A stretch of 64,000 bases of DNA from Streptomyces viridochromogenes DSM 40736 (GCF_000158955.1 NZ_GG657757.1:3574455-3638454), one strand, 5' to 3'; positions 25,301-34,239 are shown, numbered from the stretch's first letter. Translations and numbers: made by a program. Notes: generated by a model from the letters alone, not told the origin.

Positions 25301-25360
25301 GGTGTACACCTCCGTGACGAGAATCCCGGAATGTCCAGCACCACGTAAACACCGTAGGGC

Positions 25361-28300
25361 TCAGCCGCACTCCCCGGCGCGCGTTACATCTGGGCAAAAA
25401 CGCTCCTTTGCCTCCCATCCCGACCGACCGGGCGCGGCCCCACCGGCCAGCCGCGCGAAGGTGTCCCGCACAGAGTCGAGGTACGGCGCGACGAGGCCGG
25501 GCTCCTCCTCGGCGAACGCTTCCCACACCGGAAGGGCTTCTTCGATGGCGCTCCTGGCTTGCTCCGTTTCGGTGTCCGAGACCAACCGGCTCCTGGCGTA
25601 CGCGTACAGGGAGAAGGCGAGGTTGTCCGTGTGGGCGGTGCGGTGATCCGCGACCAGTCGGCGGCTCAGGTCGACCGCCCGCGCGGTGGCGTCCAGCGCC
25701 TCCTCGTACCGGCCGGCCTCAGCCAGGCGGAGGCCGTGGTCCGGCAGCGCCCAGGCGAGGAGAGTGTTGTGGGTCAGCGGATCGGATTCCACCAGCCGCT
25801 CGCTGATCGCGACCGCCTCGCCGGAGATCGTCAGGGCCTCCCCGCACACCAGCGGGTCGGCTGCCGACAGCCGGGAGAGGGTGGTGAGCGACCCGGCCGA
25901 CAGGGCTTCGTACGCGGGGTTGATCCGGGCCAGGTCGCGGGCGACACCGACGGCCCGTGTGACGAGGGACAGGCCTTCGGCAGCCTCGCCCTGATCCGCC
26001 AGGCAGAGTCCCAGAGCGTGGAGAGACACGTGACGAAGGGTCTCGCGCAGGTCTGTGCGGGGCAGTTCGCCGCAGACGCGGACGGCCCGCCGGAGGGTGT
26101 GCCGGGCCTCCTCCCGTCCGGCGGTGTGCTGAAGGACGCCCAGGGTGCACAGCGCTTCGGCGAGGAGTGGTCGATGGGTCTCGTCCTGCTGTGCCGGACC
26201 GCTCAGCAACTCGACCGCTTCTTCGGCGACCGGCAGTGCCTCCCGGCGCAGCCCCGCCCTCATCAGCGTCGTCCCGAGCGTCGCCAGGGACAGGGCGAGC
26301 TGCGGCAGCTGCCGGGTGGGATCCTCTTGTGCCGGCCCGCGGCGGACGGCTACGGCCTTGCGCAGGGCGTCCACCGCCTCGTCGTGGCGGTGGGCGGCGG
26401 AGAGCTGACTGCCGAGGAGGTGCAGCTGGTCGGCGTATGCCGGGCGCTGGGCCGCGTCGTCCTGGTCCAGCAGGCGCCCGCGGATCCCGACCGACTCGGT
26501 CAGCGCCGTCAGAGCCTCCTCCGTGCGGCCCACTCTGTACAAGACTCCCCACCGCGCGGACAGGGCAGTGGCGAGCTGCGGTTCGTAGAGGTCCGGGTCG
26601 TCCTCGACCAGACGGCGGTAGTGTTCCACCGCCTCCTCGGCCACGGGCACGGCCTCCTGCTCACGTCCCAGGTCGCACAGACAGCTCATCTTGTTCATCA
26701 GGGCTGTGGGCAGGGAGGGTCGTGCGCGGCCGGTGGAGCCGCTCTCCATCAGGTCGCGCTGGATATCGGCCGCCTCGTTCACCGCCGCCAGGGCCGCGTC
26801 GGGGCTTCCCGTCGTGCTCAGCAGCAGGCACAGGTTGTTCAGAGCCGACGCCAGGTCGTGCCGAAACACCCCCGGTTGCCGCTCGGCCAGCCGGCGGTGC
26901 AGGGCGACCGATTCCCGCTGGGTTTCCAGTGCCTCCTCCTGCCGCCCACTCTCCCGCAACTGACTGGCGAGGGTCATCAGGCTCATGGCGAGATCGGCGG
27001 TGAACCTGTCCGGTTCCGCCTCGGCGAGGCTCCGGTAGCGGGCGGCCGACTCCTCGGCGGCTGTCAGAGCCTCCTCCACGCGCCCTGTGTCGTGCAGTTG
27101 GTTGGCATAGGTGTTCAGCGCGTTGGCCAGCTGGTGGACGAACGCCTTCGGGTCCTTCTCGGCCAGACTCCGGTAGAGGCTGACCGCTTCGGCAGCCGGT
27201 TGCACGGCCTCGTCCGGCCGCCCCACGCCGTCGAGGTCGATCGCCAGGGAGTTCAGGCTGAGGGCGAGGTCGGCGCGGTAGGTGCCGGGGCGCTCCTCGG
27301 CGAGCCGGCGCCGGATCCCGACCGCCTCGTGTGCCGCCTTCAGCGCCTCTCTGGGGCGGCCCATGAGGTGCAGGCAGATGGAGTGCGTGCCCAGCCCCAT
27401 CGCCAGGGCGGCACGGTAGGCGTCAGGTCGCCGCTCGGCCAGCGACCGGTAGACGCCCACGGCCTCTTCGCTCGCCGTCAGCGCCTCCTCGACGCGCCCG
27501 CACTCCTTGAGCCAGGTGGCGTGGTCGTTCAGGGCCGCGGCCAGGCTGGGCCGGAACTCGTCGCCGTGTTCCTCGACCAGGCCGCGGCGGATCCCGACCG
27601 CCTCCGCGATCGACGTGAGCGCCTCCTGCGGACGCCCCAGCTCCGCTTCGGCGGTGGCGACGGCCTCGAGGCCGTGGGCCAGGAGGTCCTTGGGGTCTCC
27701 GGCGTCGGAGGCGGCCGACGCGCGCAGGATGCGTACCGCCTTGGCAGCGCGTTTCAGAGCCTTCTTGCGCCGCCCCAGCTTGCTGAGCATGACCGACAGG
27801 TTGCGCAGGCTGGTGGCATGGTGGGCGCGGAACGCCGCCGGGTCCTCCTCGGCCAGCCGCTTGTAGAGGCGTACGGCTTCGGCGGCGGCCTCGTACGCCT
27901 CCCGCCTGCGGCCCATGTCACCGAGGCGGCCGGTGAGCCGGCGCAGCGCCAGGGCCAGTTCAGCCCGGTGTTCCGGGTCGTGCTCGGCCTGTGCGCGGTG
28001 GATCCCGACGAGCCGCTCGGTCACGTTCAGCGCCAACGGGGCGAGCGTGTGCGTGGGCCGCGGCAGACGCTCGGCCAGAGGGCCCAGCTCGCCTGGCGTC
28101 GCCGCGCACTCCTGGGCGATCCGCTCCAGGGCACCGACCAGCGGTTCCGGCCGCTCCACCCGGGTGGCGACGTCGATCGCGGCCTGCGTGAGCACATCGT
28201 GGCGGCTGACGCAGAGGTCGGTGAGGGGGCCGTCGAGGAGCCCGTGGTGGGCGGGGTGGGCGGCGGCGCGCGTGTAGACGGTCAGCATCTGTACGCGCTG

Positions 28301-30139
28301 CGCCTCGGTCAGGGCGCCGGCGCTCCGGTCACCCGGAGGCGTGCCTGTCCCGAGCAGTGCCTTCGGGAGACGTCGCCTGGTCAGCAGTTGCCGGCCGACG
28401 AAGTACTCGGCCAGTCGGTCCGGCTGGAGCGTCCCCCAGTGTCTCCCTTCACCCGGCGGGTAGAGCCCGGCGATCAGGGCGCTGACGTGCTCGCGTTCCG
28501 CGTCCGCGCCGGCCAGCGGGGGCACCCGGCGCAGCAGGTCGTCCGCCTGGCAGTCGTCGTCTGCGCCGCACAGGAACGCCGCGGCCAGGGCCTGGGAGAG
28601 CGTTTCCCACGGGAGCTTCGCACCGCGTCGTTCGCTCTCGTTCTCCCAGTAGCGGATCTCGTGGTCCAGCAGCCGCTCTTCCACGGGTGCGTCGTCGGTC
28701 TCCCTCGCCCTGGCACGTACGGGCCGGTCCGCGGCGTCCAGCAGGTCGGCCAGGACGGTCATGTGGAGGGTGAGCGCCACGTCCATGCCCGGAGCGTTCA
28801 ACCGGCTCTCCGGCGGTCCGGACAGGCCCTCGGCCACCCGTTCCCACTTGCGCAGTCGCTGCCCACGCACTTGGTGCAGGGCCCGGGAGAGGGCCTGCAC
28901 CGCCTGTGCGTACGCCGTGGCACGGTCAACGGTGTCCAGTGGCTCGAGCTCGGTCACGGCGGCCGTGTCCAGCAGCTCCTGGCTCTGGCGCCGTGCCCTT
29001 CGGGCCGACGTCCACCAGTCGCCCCTGGTGCGCGCGAGCAGGAGCAGCTTCAACGGCGTGGCAGTCGGGTGCCGCAGGAGGACGTCCAGGAGAGCGGTGA
29101 GCTGCTCGGGACGGGTCTCGGCGTAGTCGATGATCACCAGCAGAGGGACGGCCGCGTCCCTGAGTTCCGCCAGGTCGCCGATCGGGGCCTGCCCGGACAG
29201 CCACAGCACCGACCAGCGGGAGCCCTCCTCGCCGGTCAGCCGCTCGGCCAGCTGGTGAGCCAGGCGGGTCTTGCCCTGTCCCGCCGGTCCATGGATCAGG
29301 CGCACGCCGAGGCCGGGGTCGGCGCACCAGTTCAGCAGTTCGTCCAGCAGTCGGGTACGGCCCCGGAACGGTACGACCGCGCGGTGTGCCTCCAGGAGGG
29401 CGGCGGGGGATCCGAGCAGGCCGTCGCGCGTCGGCGCCGGCGGGGGTTCGGGCAGGGTCTGCCACTCCACGGGTTCCAGGAGCGTGCTCAGCCCGTGCTC
29501 CGCCAGGACCGCACGGAAGCGCTGGTCCGCCATCAGGACGTAGGCGGGTGCCGCATCCAGGCGCGTGTGGGTGAATCCGCCGAAGTCGGTGGAGATCACC
29601 CCGGTGAGGAGGGCACCGCAGAACATGGGCGCGCCCGACAGGCCGGCCCACGGTGAGGCGGGATGGCCGTCCGGGCCGACGCGGGGCTCGACGCGTTCGG
29701 TGACCCGCATGAGGTAGCGGTTGTTGACGGAGCGGTCCGCCCTGTTGACGGTCCCCTCCAGGTGCAGCAACTCGGCCACCTGGTCACGCTGCACGACGCT
29801 CGGCAGACCGCGCGTCTCACACCCTACGGCCGGCCGGTGGGTGACCAGGTGGCCCCACCGCACCGGCCTCCCCGGCCAGGGCTGTTGTCCCTCGGCCGGG
29901 TACTGGCCGTCGATACGGAGCAGGGCCGCGTCGTCCCGTCCTCCCGGCGTCCCCCGCCAGACCACCGTCGCCGGGTACTGCCCGGGTCTGCCGGGGTGGA
30001 AGAAGGTGACTGTCCCGCCCGGTTCGGGCACGACATGCCCGGAGGTCAGCACCAGTCGCGGCCCGACCACATAGCCCGATCCCCTGCCCGAAGGCCCGTC
30101 CACACCAACGACGAGGTCACCGTTCACGCCATCCCCCAC
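25361..30139 (-). CDS. Trypsin-like protease / STAND NTPase / TPR protein
   Basis: This 1592-aa protein has three parts. Residues 1-215 form a trypsin-like domain with the triad His35 (LTSGHVV), Asp70 (GRDDAALL) and Ser168 (WAGLSGAP). Residues ~255-620 form a P-loop NTPase with Walker A GPAGQGKT (284-291) and Walker B LLVIIDYAE (333-341), STAND/NACHT-like. Residues ~720-1570 are TPR repeats of about 42-48 residues (EALTASEEAVGVYRSLAE-type). There is no signal peptide, so it is probably cytoplasmic. In this class the repeats sense a trigger and the NTPase oligomerises to release the effector, here a protease. With the trypco2-like gene 61 bp upstream it forms a probable conflict (defence or self-killing) unit. 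The GTG start lacks a clear SD. Confidence 0.88.
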   Translation of the reverse strand: MGDGVNGDLVVGVDGPSGRGSGYVVGPRLVLTSGHVVPEPGGTVTFFHPGRPGQYPATVVWRGTPGGRDDAALLRIDGQYPAEGQQPWPGRPVRWGHLVTHRPAVGCETRGLPSVVQRDQVAELLHLEGTVNRADRSVNNRYLMRVTERVEPRVGPDGHPASPWAGLSGAPMFCGALLTGVISTDFGGFTHTRLDAAPAYVLMADQRFRAVLAEHGLSTLLEPVEWQTLPEPPPAPTRDGLLGSPAALLEAHRAVVPFRGRTRLLDELLNWCADPGLGVRLIHGPAGQGKTRLAHQLAERLTGEEGSRWSVLWLSGQAPIGDLAELRDAAVPLLVIIDYAETRPEQLTALLDVLLRHPTATPLKLLLLARTRGDWWTSARRARRQSQELLDTAAVTELEPLDTVDRATAYAQAVQALSRALHQVRGQRLRKWERVAEGLSGPPESRLNAPGMDVALTLHMTVLADLLDAADRPVRARARETDDAPVEERLLDHEIRYWENESERRGAKLPWETLSQALAAAFLCGADDDCQADDLLRRVPPLAGADAEREHVSALIAGLYPPGEGRHWGTLQPDRLAEYFVGRQLLTRRRLPKALLGTGTPPGDRSAGALTEAQRVQMLTVYTRAAAHPAHHGLLDGPLTDLCVSRHDVLTQAAIDVATRVERPEPLVGALERIAQECAATPGELGPLAERLPRPTHTLAPLALNVTERLVGIHRAQAEHDPEHRAELALALRRLTGRLGDMGRRREAYEAAAEAVRLYKRLAEEDPAAFRAHHATSLRNLSVMLSKLGRRKKALKRAAKAVRILRASAASDAGDPKDLLAHGLEAVATAEAELGRPQEALTSIAEAVGIRRGLVEEHGDEFRPSLAAALNDHATWLKECGRVEEALTASEEAVGVYRSLAERRPDAYRAALAMGLGTHSICLHLMGRPREALKAAHEAVGIRRRLAEERPGTYRADLALSLNSLAIDLDGVGRPDEAVQPAAEAVSLYRSLAEKDPKAFVHQLANALNTYANQLHDTGRVEEALTAAEESAARYRSLAEAEPDRFTADLAMSLMTLASQLRESGRQEEALETQRESVALHRRLAERQPGVFRHDLASALNNLCLLLSTTGSPDAALAAVNEAADIQRDLMESGSTGRARPSLPTALMNKMSCLCDLGREQEAVPVAEEAVEHYRRLVEDDPDLYEPQLATALSARWGVLYRVGRTEEALTALTESVGIRGRLLDQDDAAQRPAYADQLHLLGSQLSAAHRHDEAVDALRKAVAVRRGPAQEDPTRQLPQLALSLATLGTTLMRAGLRREALPVAEEAVELLSGPAQQDETHRPLLAEALCTLGVLQHTAGREEARHTLRRAVRVCGELPRTDLRETLRHVSLHALGLCLADQGEAAEGLSLVTRAVGVARDLARINPAYEALSAGSLTTLSRLSAADPLVCGEALTISGEAVAISERLVESDPLTHNTLLAWALPDHGLRLAEAGRYEEALDATARAVDLSRRLVADHRTAHTDNLAFSLYAYARSRLVSDTETEQARSAIEEALPVWEAFAEEEPGLVAPYLDSVRDTFARLAGGAAPGRSGWEAKERFCPDVTRAGECG

Positions 30140-30200
30140 TCGCCCATACGTACGTTCCTCTCCACCGCTGGAGAGGTGACAGGTCCCGCTGTGAGGAACG

Positions 30201-30542
30201 TCAGTTCTGGATGCGCCCGGACACGTCGCCCGGGCCCGGGAACGCCGACCGGCGCTTCTCGGCCACCAGGATGTCCTCCCGGCCGTCGCCGCTCTTCGGC
30301 GTCAGCGTCACCGTCACCCTGTGCGTGCGCCCCCGCGCGGCACCCGCTTCGGCGTCACCGGACACCACCCATGCCTTGAAGCCGGCCTTCGCCCGGGCGT
30401 CCTGGCGCAGTTCGACGCTGAACTCCAGCTCTATCGGACCCACTCGAAAGGCGAGGTCCTGCCCGGCGCCGCGCGTCACGGCTTGCACCAGTTCGTCGCG
30501 CAACGCGGCCACCGCGTCCGCGAGTTCCAGTTCCAGCTTCAT
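30201..30542 (-). CDS. Trypco2-like (trypsin-co-occurring) domain protein
   Basis: This 113-aa protein opens with LELADAVAALRDELVQAV, then IELEFSVELRQD, AGFKAWVVSGDAEAG, HRVTVTLTPK and a C-terminal segment rich in Gly and Arg. That pattern matches what I know as the trypsin-co-occurring domain 2, a small adaptor found next to or fused with trypsin-like effectors in STAND conflict systems. It precedes the protease-NTPase gene by 61 bp on the same strand. The ATG at 30540-30542 is taken because upstream codons are Pro/Arg/His-rich; a GTG two codons earlier is possible. Confidence 0.75.
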   Translation of the reverse strand: MKLELELADAVAALRDELVQAVTRGAGQDLAFRVGPIELEFSVELRQDARAKAGFKAWVVSGDAEAGAARGRTHRVTVTLTPKSGDGREDILVAEKRRSAFPGPGDVSGRIQN

Positions 30543-30763
30543 GCCCACCCCGTTGTGATCGCCCGAGCCCCCCGGGCGCACGTGCGCGCCGGTGTCACGG
30601 CGCGGGTGCGCCGGGCGAGTCCCCCCCTGAAGTCGTGACACACCGTACACGTGCGGGGACTTACGGACACGGCGTTCTTCGGAAGCCGACACCCCCCGGT
30701 GCAACGGCGCCGCGCGGTGCCGCGGGAACGAGGGCCTTGGCCGGTGCGCCGGGAACACACACC

Positions 30764-30803
30764 GAAGGGGCCGCCCGCACCACGGATGGCGGGCGGCCCC
30801 TTC
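30764..30803 (-). terminator. Terminator of ndh
   Basis: GAAGGGGCCGCCCGC (30764-30778) pairs perfectly with GCGGGCGGCCCCTTC (30789-30803) around 10 nt. It starts 22 bases past the ndh stop codon on the minus strand. Confidence 0.75.
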
Positions 30804-30824
30804 GGGGAGGTGCGTGACCGTCGG

Positions 30825-32237
30825 TCAGGAGGCCTTGGCCTTCTCCTCGGTCTTCTCCGCAGCCTTCTCCGCGGTCTTCTCCTTCGGCGGCGCGGCCACC
30901 GGGGCCGGCTTGGCGGCCTCGTAGAACTCCTCGCGCGGGGTCTCCATCGCGCCGAGGGAGACGACCTCGCGCTTGAGGAACATGCCGAGCGTCCAGTCGG
31001 CGAAGACGCGGATCTTGCGGTTCCAGGTCGGCATCGCCAGGCCGTGGTAGCCACGGTGCATGTACCAGGCGAGACGGCCCTTGAGCTTGATCTTCATCTT
31101 GCCCATGACGATCATCGCGACGCCCTTGTGGAGGCCGAGACCGGCCACCGCACCCTTGTTGGCGTGCGAGTAGTCCTTCTGCGGGAAGCCCCGCATGCCG
31201 GACAGGACGTTGTCGCCGAGGACGCGGGCCTGACGCAGCGCGTGCTGGGCGTTCGGCGGGCACCAGGCGTTCTCGTTGCCGGCCTTGCGGCCGACGAGGT
31301 CCGGCACCTGGGCGTTGTCGCCCGCGGCCCAGATGTAGTCGGTGCCCTGGACCTGGAGCGTCGTCGCGCAGTCGACGTGGCCGCGGGGCCCGAGGGGCAG
31401 GCCGTAGCGGGACAGGACCGGGTTGGGCTTGACGCCGGCGGTCCAGACGATGGTGTTGGAGTCGACCTCGAGGCCGTTCTTCAGCACCACGTGGCCGTCG
31501 ACGCAGGAGTCCATGGAGGTGGACAGGTAGACCTCGACACCGCGGCCCTCGAGGTGCTCCTTGCCGTACTTGCCGAGCTTGGGACCCACCTCGGGGAGGA
31601 TCTTGTCGGCGGCGTCGACGAGGATGAAGCGCATGTCCTCACGGGACACGTTCTTGTAGTACTTGGAGGCGTCCCGGGCCATGTCCTCGACCTCGCCGAT
31701 GGTCTCCGCACCGGCGAACCCGCCGCCCACGAAGACGAAGGTGAGGGCCTTGCGGCGGATCTCCTCGTCGGTCGTGGAGTCGGCCTTGTCGAGCTGCTCG
31801 AGGACGTGGTTGCGCAGGCCGATGGCCTCCTCGACGCCCTTCATACCGATGCCCTGCTCGGCGAGGCCGGGGATCGGGAAGGTACGGGAGACCGCGCCGA
31901 GCGCGACGACGAGGTAGTCGAAGGGCAGCTCGTACGCCTCGCCGACCAGCGGGGCGACGGTGGCGACCTTGCGGTCCTGGTCGATGGTGGTGACCCGGCC
32001 GGTGAGAACCTCCGCCTTGGGCAGCACGCGTCGCAGCGGGACGACGACGTGGCGCGGGGAGATGTTGCCGGCGGCGGCTTCCGGGAGGAAGGGCTGGTAG
32101 GTCATGTACGACCGGGGGTCGACGACCGTGACGGTCGCCTCGCCGTAACGCATCTTCTTGAGGATGCGCCGAGCTGCGTACAGGCCTACGTACCCACCGC
32201 CTACTACGAGGATCCTGGGACGCTCCGTGGTGCTCAT
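30825..32237 (-). CDS. ndh: Type II NADH dehydrogenase
   Basis: This 470-aa membrane-associated flavoprotein passes electrons from NADH to menaquinone without pumping protons. Residues ~10-20 (VVGGGYVGLYAARR) bind FAD, VFVGGGFAGAETIGEVEDM binds NADH, and AAGDNAQVPD is the second FAD motif. The C-terminal region (LKGRLAWYMHRGYHGLAMP) carries the amphipathic membrane-binding helices. A Lys/Ala/Glu-rich tail of about 30 residues (KEKTAEKAAEKTEEK) is an actinobacterial extra. The ATG at 32235-32237 follows a long, gene-free leader with candidate Rex operators. Confidence 0.93.
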   Translation of the reverse strand: MSTTERPRILVVGGGYVGLYAARRILKKMRYGEATVTVVDPRSYMTYQPFLPEAAAGNISPRHVVVPLRRVLPKAEVLTGRVTTIDQDRKVATVAPLVGEAYELPFDYLVVALGAVSRTFPIPGLAEQGIGMKGVEEAIGLRNHVLEQLDKADSTTDEEIRRKALTFVFVGGGFAGAETIGEVEDMARDASKYYKNVSREDMRFILVDAADKILPEVGPKLGKYGKEHLEGRGVEVYLSTSMDSCVDGHVVLKNGLEVDSNTIVWTAGVKPNPVLSRYGLPLGPRGHVDCATTLQVQGTDYIWAAGDNAQVPDLVGRKAGNENAWCPPNAQHALRQARVLGDNVLSGMRGFPQKDYSHANKGAVAGLGLHKGVAMIVMGKMKIKLKGRLAWYMHRGYHGLAMPTWNRKIRVFADWTLGMFLKREVVSLGAMETPREEFYEAAKPAPVAAPPKEKTAEKAAEKTEEKAKAS

Positions 32238-32479
32238 GCCATCGAGTATCCACCCGCCTCAGGGGGGTGGCTCGTGCGCCCCTTCACAAGCTCCGACATG
32301 GGGTGTGTTATCCTCCGCCGCTCGCGTGATCCATGTCATGGTGACAACCGGGATCCTTTGTGCAGCGCGGACCGTTGTCAATGCCGCGTGAGCTGCCTCT
32401 CTGGCCCGGCGAGGGCTCCGTGAGGTGTCGTCGGAGCACCGTTCCGGACCCTCTCCGACACACCCCCTTATCACGCTTC

Positions 32480-32491
32480 TGAACGCGTTCA
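32480..32491. promoter_or_regulatory. Candidate Rex (redox) operator
   Basis: TGAACGCGTTCA is a perfect 12-bp palindrome matching the core of the Rex consensus TGTGAACGNNTTCACA. On the minus strand it overlaps TTGAAC, a possible -35 box with TAAGGG 16 bp downstream. Rex is the NADH/NAD-sensing repressor of respiratory genes in Streptomyces, and ndh is the next gene. Confidence 0.5.
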
Positions 32492-32556
32492 AGGGCCGAT
32501 TGGGCCCCCAGATGGGTCAACCGCCCCCTTGTTGTCGCTCAGGAGGGCCGAATTCC

Positions 32557-32574
32557 TTGTGAAGAACTTCACGA
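32557..32574. promoter_or_regulatory. Second candidate Rex operator
   Basis: TTGTGAAGAACTTCACGA differs from the palindromic Rex consensus TTGTGAANNNNTTCACAA at a single position. It lies about 320 bp upstream of the ndh start codon. Confidence 0.5.
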
Positions 32575-32668
32575 ACTTTTCCGACGGGCTGTCTCCGAGG
32601 GGCCCGTGCGAGCCCCCCGGAGACGCTCATTCGTGATCCATGCCTGCTCAGAAGCGGCCTGAGCCGGC

Positions 32669-32688
32669 GACCAGCCGATGCCGTCGAG
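32669..32688. repeat. Relic copy of the ppx 3' end
   Basis: GACCAGCCGATGCCGTCGAG is repeated exactly at 33308-33327, where it encodes the last residues of Ppx (LDGIGWS). AGCC three bases to its left is also conserved in both copies. The two copies bracket the toxin-antitoxin pair (639-bp offset). Confidence 0.8.
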
Positions 32689-32724
32689 CATGGCTCGCGA
32701 ACGCGACTCCCTGAATCGAGTCGC

Positions 32725-32746
32725 GTGTACACGCTAATGCGTACAC
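32725..32746. promoter_or_regulatory. Antitoxin operator/promoter
   Basis: GTGTAC (32725-32730) and GTACAC (32741-32746) form an inverted repeat around 10 bp. TACACT (32742-32747) is a plausible -10 box ending six bases before the antitoxin ATG, so the transcript may be leaderless and repressed by the antitoxin binding over its promoter. Confidence 0.6.
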
Positions 32747-32753
32747 TGGTTTC

Positions 32754-33026
32754 ATGACTGAGAACACCGTGACCGTACGGGAAGCCCGCGCGCATCTCGC
32801 CGACCACATCAACCGGGCCGAGGAAGGCGTTCCGACCGTCATCACGCGCAACGGCGCTCCGGTGGCAGCCGTAGTCCCGATCGCTGACTTCGACGCACTG
32901 GAGGAAGCGGCCGACGTCATGCTGGCGCGCGAAGCCGAAGCAGTTCTGGCCGAGGGCGGCCCCACGGTAACGATGGCGGAACTGCTGGCAGACCTGTTCA
33001 CCGAGCGCAACGGCGATGCGGCGTGA
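32754..33026 (+). CDS. Phd/YefM-family antitoxin
   Basis: This 90-aa protein has the typical N-terminus of Phd/YefM antitoxins (TVREARAHLADHINRAEEG) and the PVAAVVPIADFDALEE core that forms the DNA-binding dimer. The acidic/helical C-terminus would wrap the toxin. It overlaps the toxin gene by four bases (GTGA). A palindrome covers its promoter, consistent with autorepression. Confidence 0.9.
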   Translation: MTENTVTVREARAHLADHINRAEEGVPTVITRNGAPVAAVVPIADFDALEEAADVMLAREAEAVLAEGGPTVTMAELLADLFTERNGDAA

Positions 33027-33292
33027 AGTACGCCTTCCGGTTCACCACGGCGGCGCAGCGGCAACTGCGGGCCATCAGCCGGCTCGACGCCATGCGCATC
33101 CTGACCGCGCTGACCGCGCTCGGTGACGACCCGTACCGCGAGGACGCCGACGTCAAGAAACTCACCGGTCCGTCCGGGCTCTACCGGCTGAGGGTCGGAA
33201 GCTACAGGGTCGCCTACCAGATCAACGATGGTGAGCTGGTCATCCTCGTCGTCAAGGTGGGCGACCGGCGGGACGTCTACCGCAACCTGTAG
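33023..33292 (+). CDS. RelE/ParE-family toxin
   Basis: This 89-aa protein matches RelE-type ribosome-dependent mRNA interferases: YAFRFTTAAQRQLRAI, DVKKLTGPSGLYRLRVGSYRVAY and the C-terminal LVVKVGDRRDVYR with conserved basic and Tyr residues. The GTG start overlaps the antitoxin stop codon. Both genes are bracketed by repeats of the ppx 3' end, suggesting recent insertion as a unit. Confidence 0.9.
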   Translation: MKYAFRFTTAAQRQLRAISRLDAMRILTALTALGDDPYREDADVKKLTGPSGLYRLRVGSYRVAYQINDGELVILVVKVGDRRDVYRNL

Positions 33293-33297
33293 GGCGG

Positions 33298-34239
33298 TCA
33301 AGCCAAAGACCAGCCGATGCCGTCGAGGATGTCGTGCTCGCTCACCACGACCTCCTCCGCGCCGATCCGCTCCATGATCGACAGGAGTACGAGGGCCCCC
33401 GCGCCGATCACGTCGACCCGGCCCGGGTGCATCGAGGGCACGGCCGCGCGCTCGGCGTGCGTGGAGCGCAGCAGCCACTCGGTGATCTCGCGGACCTTCT
33501 CGTGGGAGACGCGGGAGTGGTGGATGGCCTCCGAGTCGTACTCGGGCAGCTCCTGGGCGATCGCCGACACGGTCGTCACGGACCCGGCCAGGCCGACCAG
33601 CGTGCGGGCCTCGCGCAGCGGGACCGTCTCCTCGGCGAGGTCGAGGGCGGCCTCGATGTCCGCCCGCATCGCCGCGATCTGCTCCTCGGTGGGCGGGTCG
33701 CTCACCACCCCGTCCCGGACCAGGTGCCGCTCGGTCATGCGGACGCAGCCGACGTCCACCGAGCGCGCCGCGCGCACCCGGTCGTCGCCGACCACGAACT
33801 CGGTGGAGCCGCCGCCGATGTCCACGACGAGGTAGGGCTTCGCGAGGTGGTCGCGCCCGGCGAGCTCCTTGGTGGCGCCGGTGAAGGAGAACTCGGCCTC
33901 CTGGTCCCCGGAGATCACCTCGGGCTCGACGCCCAGGATGTCCAGCACGCCGCGCACGAACTCGTCCCGGTTCTCGGCGTCCCGGGAGGCGGAGGTCGCC
34001 ACGAACCGCAGCCGCTCCGCCCCGTGCTCCTTGATGATCCCGGCGTACTCGCGGCACGCCGCGAAGGTCCGCTGCAACGCCTCGGGAGCGAGCCGGCCGG
34101 TGCGGTCGACGCCCTGCCCGAGCCGCACGATCGTCATCCGGCGGTCCAGATCGACCAGCTCGCCGGTGGCCGGGTCGGCGTCCGCGACCAGCAGGCGGAT
34201 GGAGTTCGTACCGCAGTCCACGGCGGCGACACGGGTCAC
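33298..34239 (-). CDS. ppx: Ppx/GppA-family exopolyphosphatase
   Basis: This 313-aa protein of the actin-like ATPase fold (VAAVDCGTNSIRLLVAD, then LVVDIGGGSTEFVVGD and LAGSVTTVSAIA) hydrolyses polyphosphate or pppGpp; which one is not decidable here. It has the short actinobacterial length. The GTG at 34239 overlaps the DUF501 stop codon (GTGA). Its last codons (DILDGIGWSLA) are duplicated at 32669-32688, evidence that the toxin-antitoxin unit inserted at its 3' end. Confidence 0.9.
   Translation of the reverse strand: MTRVAAVDCGTNSIRLLVADADPATGELVDLDRRMTIVRLGQGVDRTGRLAPEALQRTFAACREYAGIIKEHGAERLRFVATSASRDAENRDEFVRGVLDILGVEPEVISGDQEAEFSFTGATKELAGRDHLAKPYLVVDIGGGSTEFVVGDDRVRAARSVDVGCVRMTERHLVRDGVVSDPPTEEQIAAMRADIEAALDLAEETVPLREARTLVGLAGSVTTVSAIAQELPEYDSEAIHHSRVSHEKVREITEWLLRSTHAERAAVPSMHPGRVDVIGAGALVLLSIMERIGAEEVVVSEHDILDGIGWSLA
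33308..33327. repeat. Repeat copy inside the ppx 3' end
   Basis: This is the functional copy of the 20-bp repeat GACCAGCCGATGCCGTCGAG (other copy 32669-32688). It lies 10-29 bases from the ppx end, so ppx remains intact. Confidence 0.8.

Larger units (their letters stand above)
32238..32753. other. 516-bp regulatory gap between ndh and the toxin-antitoxin pair
   Basis: No protein gene was found. It holds two candidate Rex-type sites (32480-32491 and 32557-32574), a possible promoter TTGAAC-N16-TAAGGG on the minus strand overlapping the first site, a relic of the ppx 3' end (32669-32688) and the antitoxin operator (32725-32746). Confidence 0.6.

Noticed and set aside
25559..29656. A 1365-codon plus-strand open frame
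   Set aside because: It is the antisense shadow of the trypsin-NTPase-TPR gene. The minus strand shows the catalytic motifs and regular repeats, whereas this frame has no recognisable domain.
30651..32423. A 590-codon plus-strand frame over ndh
   Set aside because: Shadow of ndh, which has FAD and NADH motifs on the other strand.
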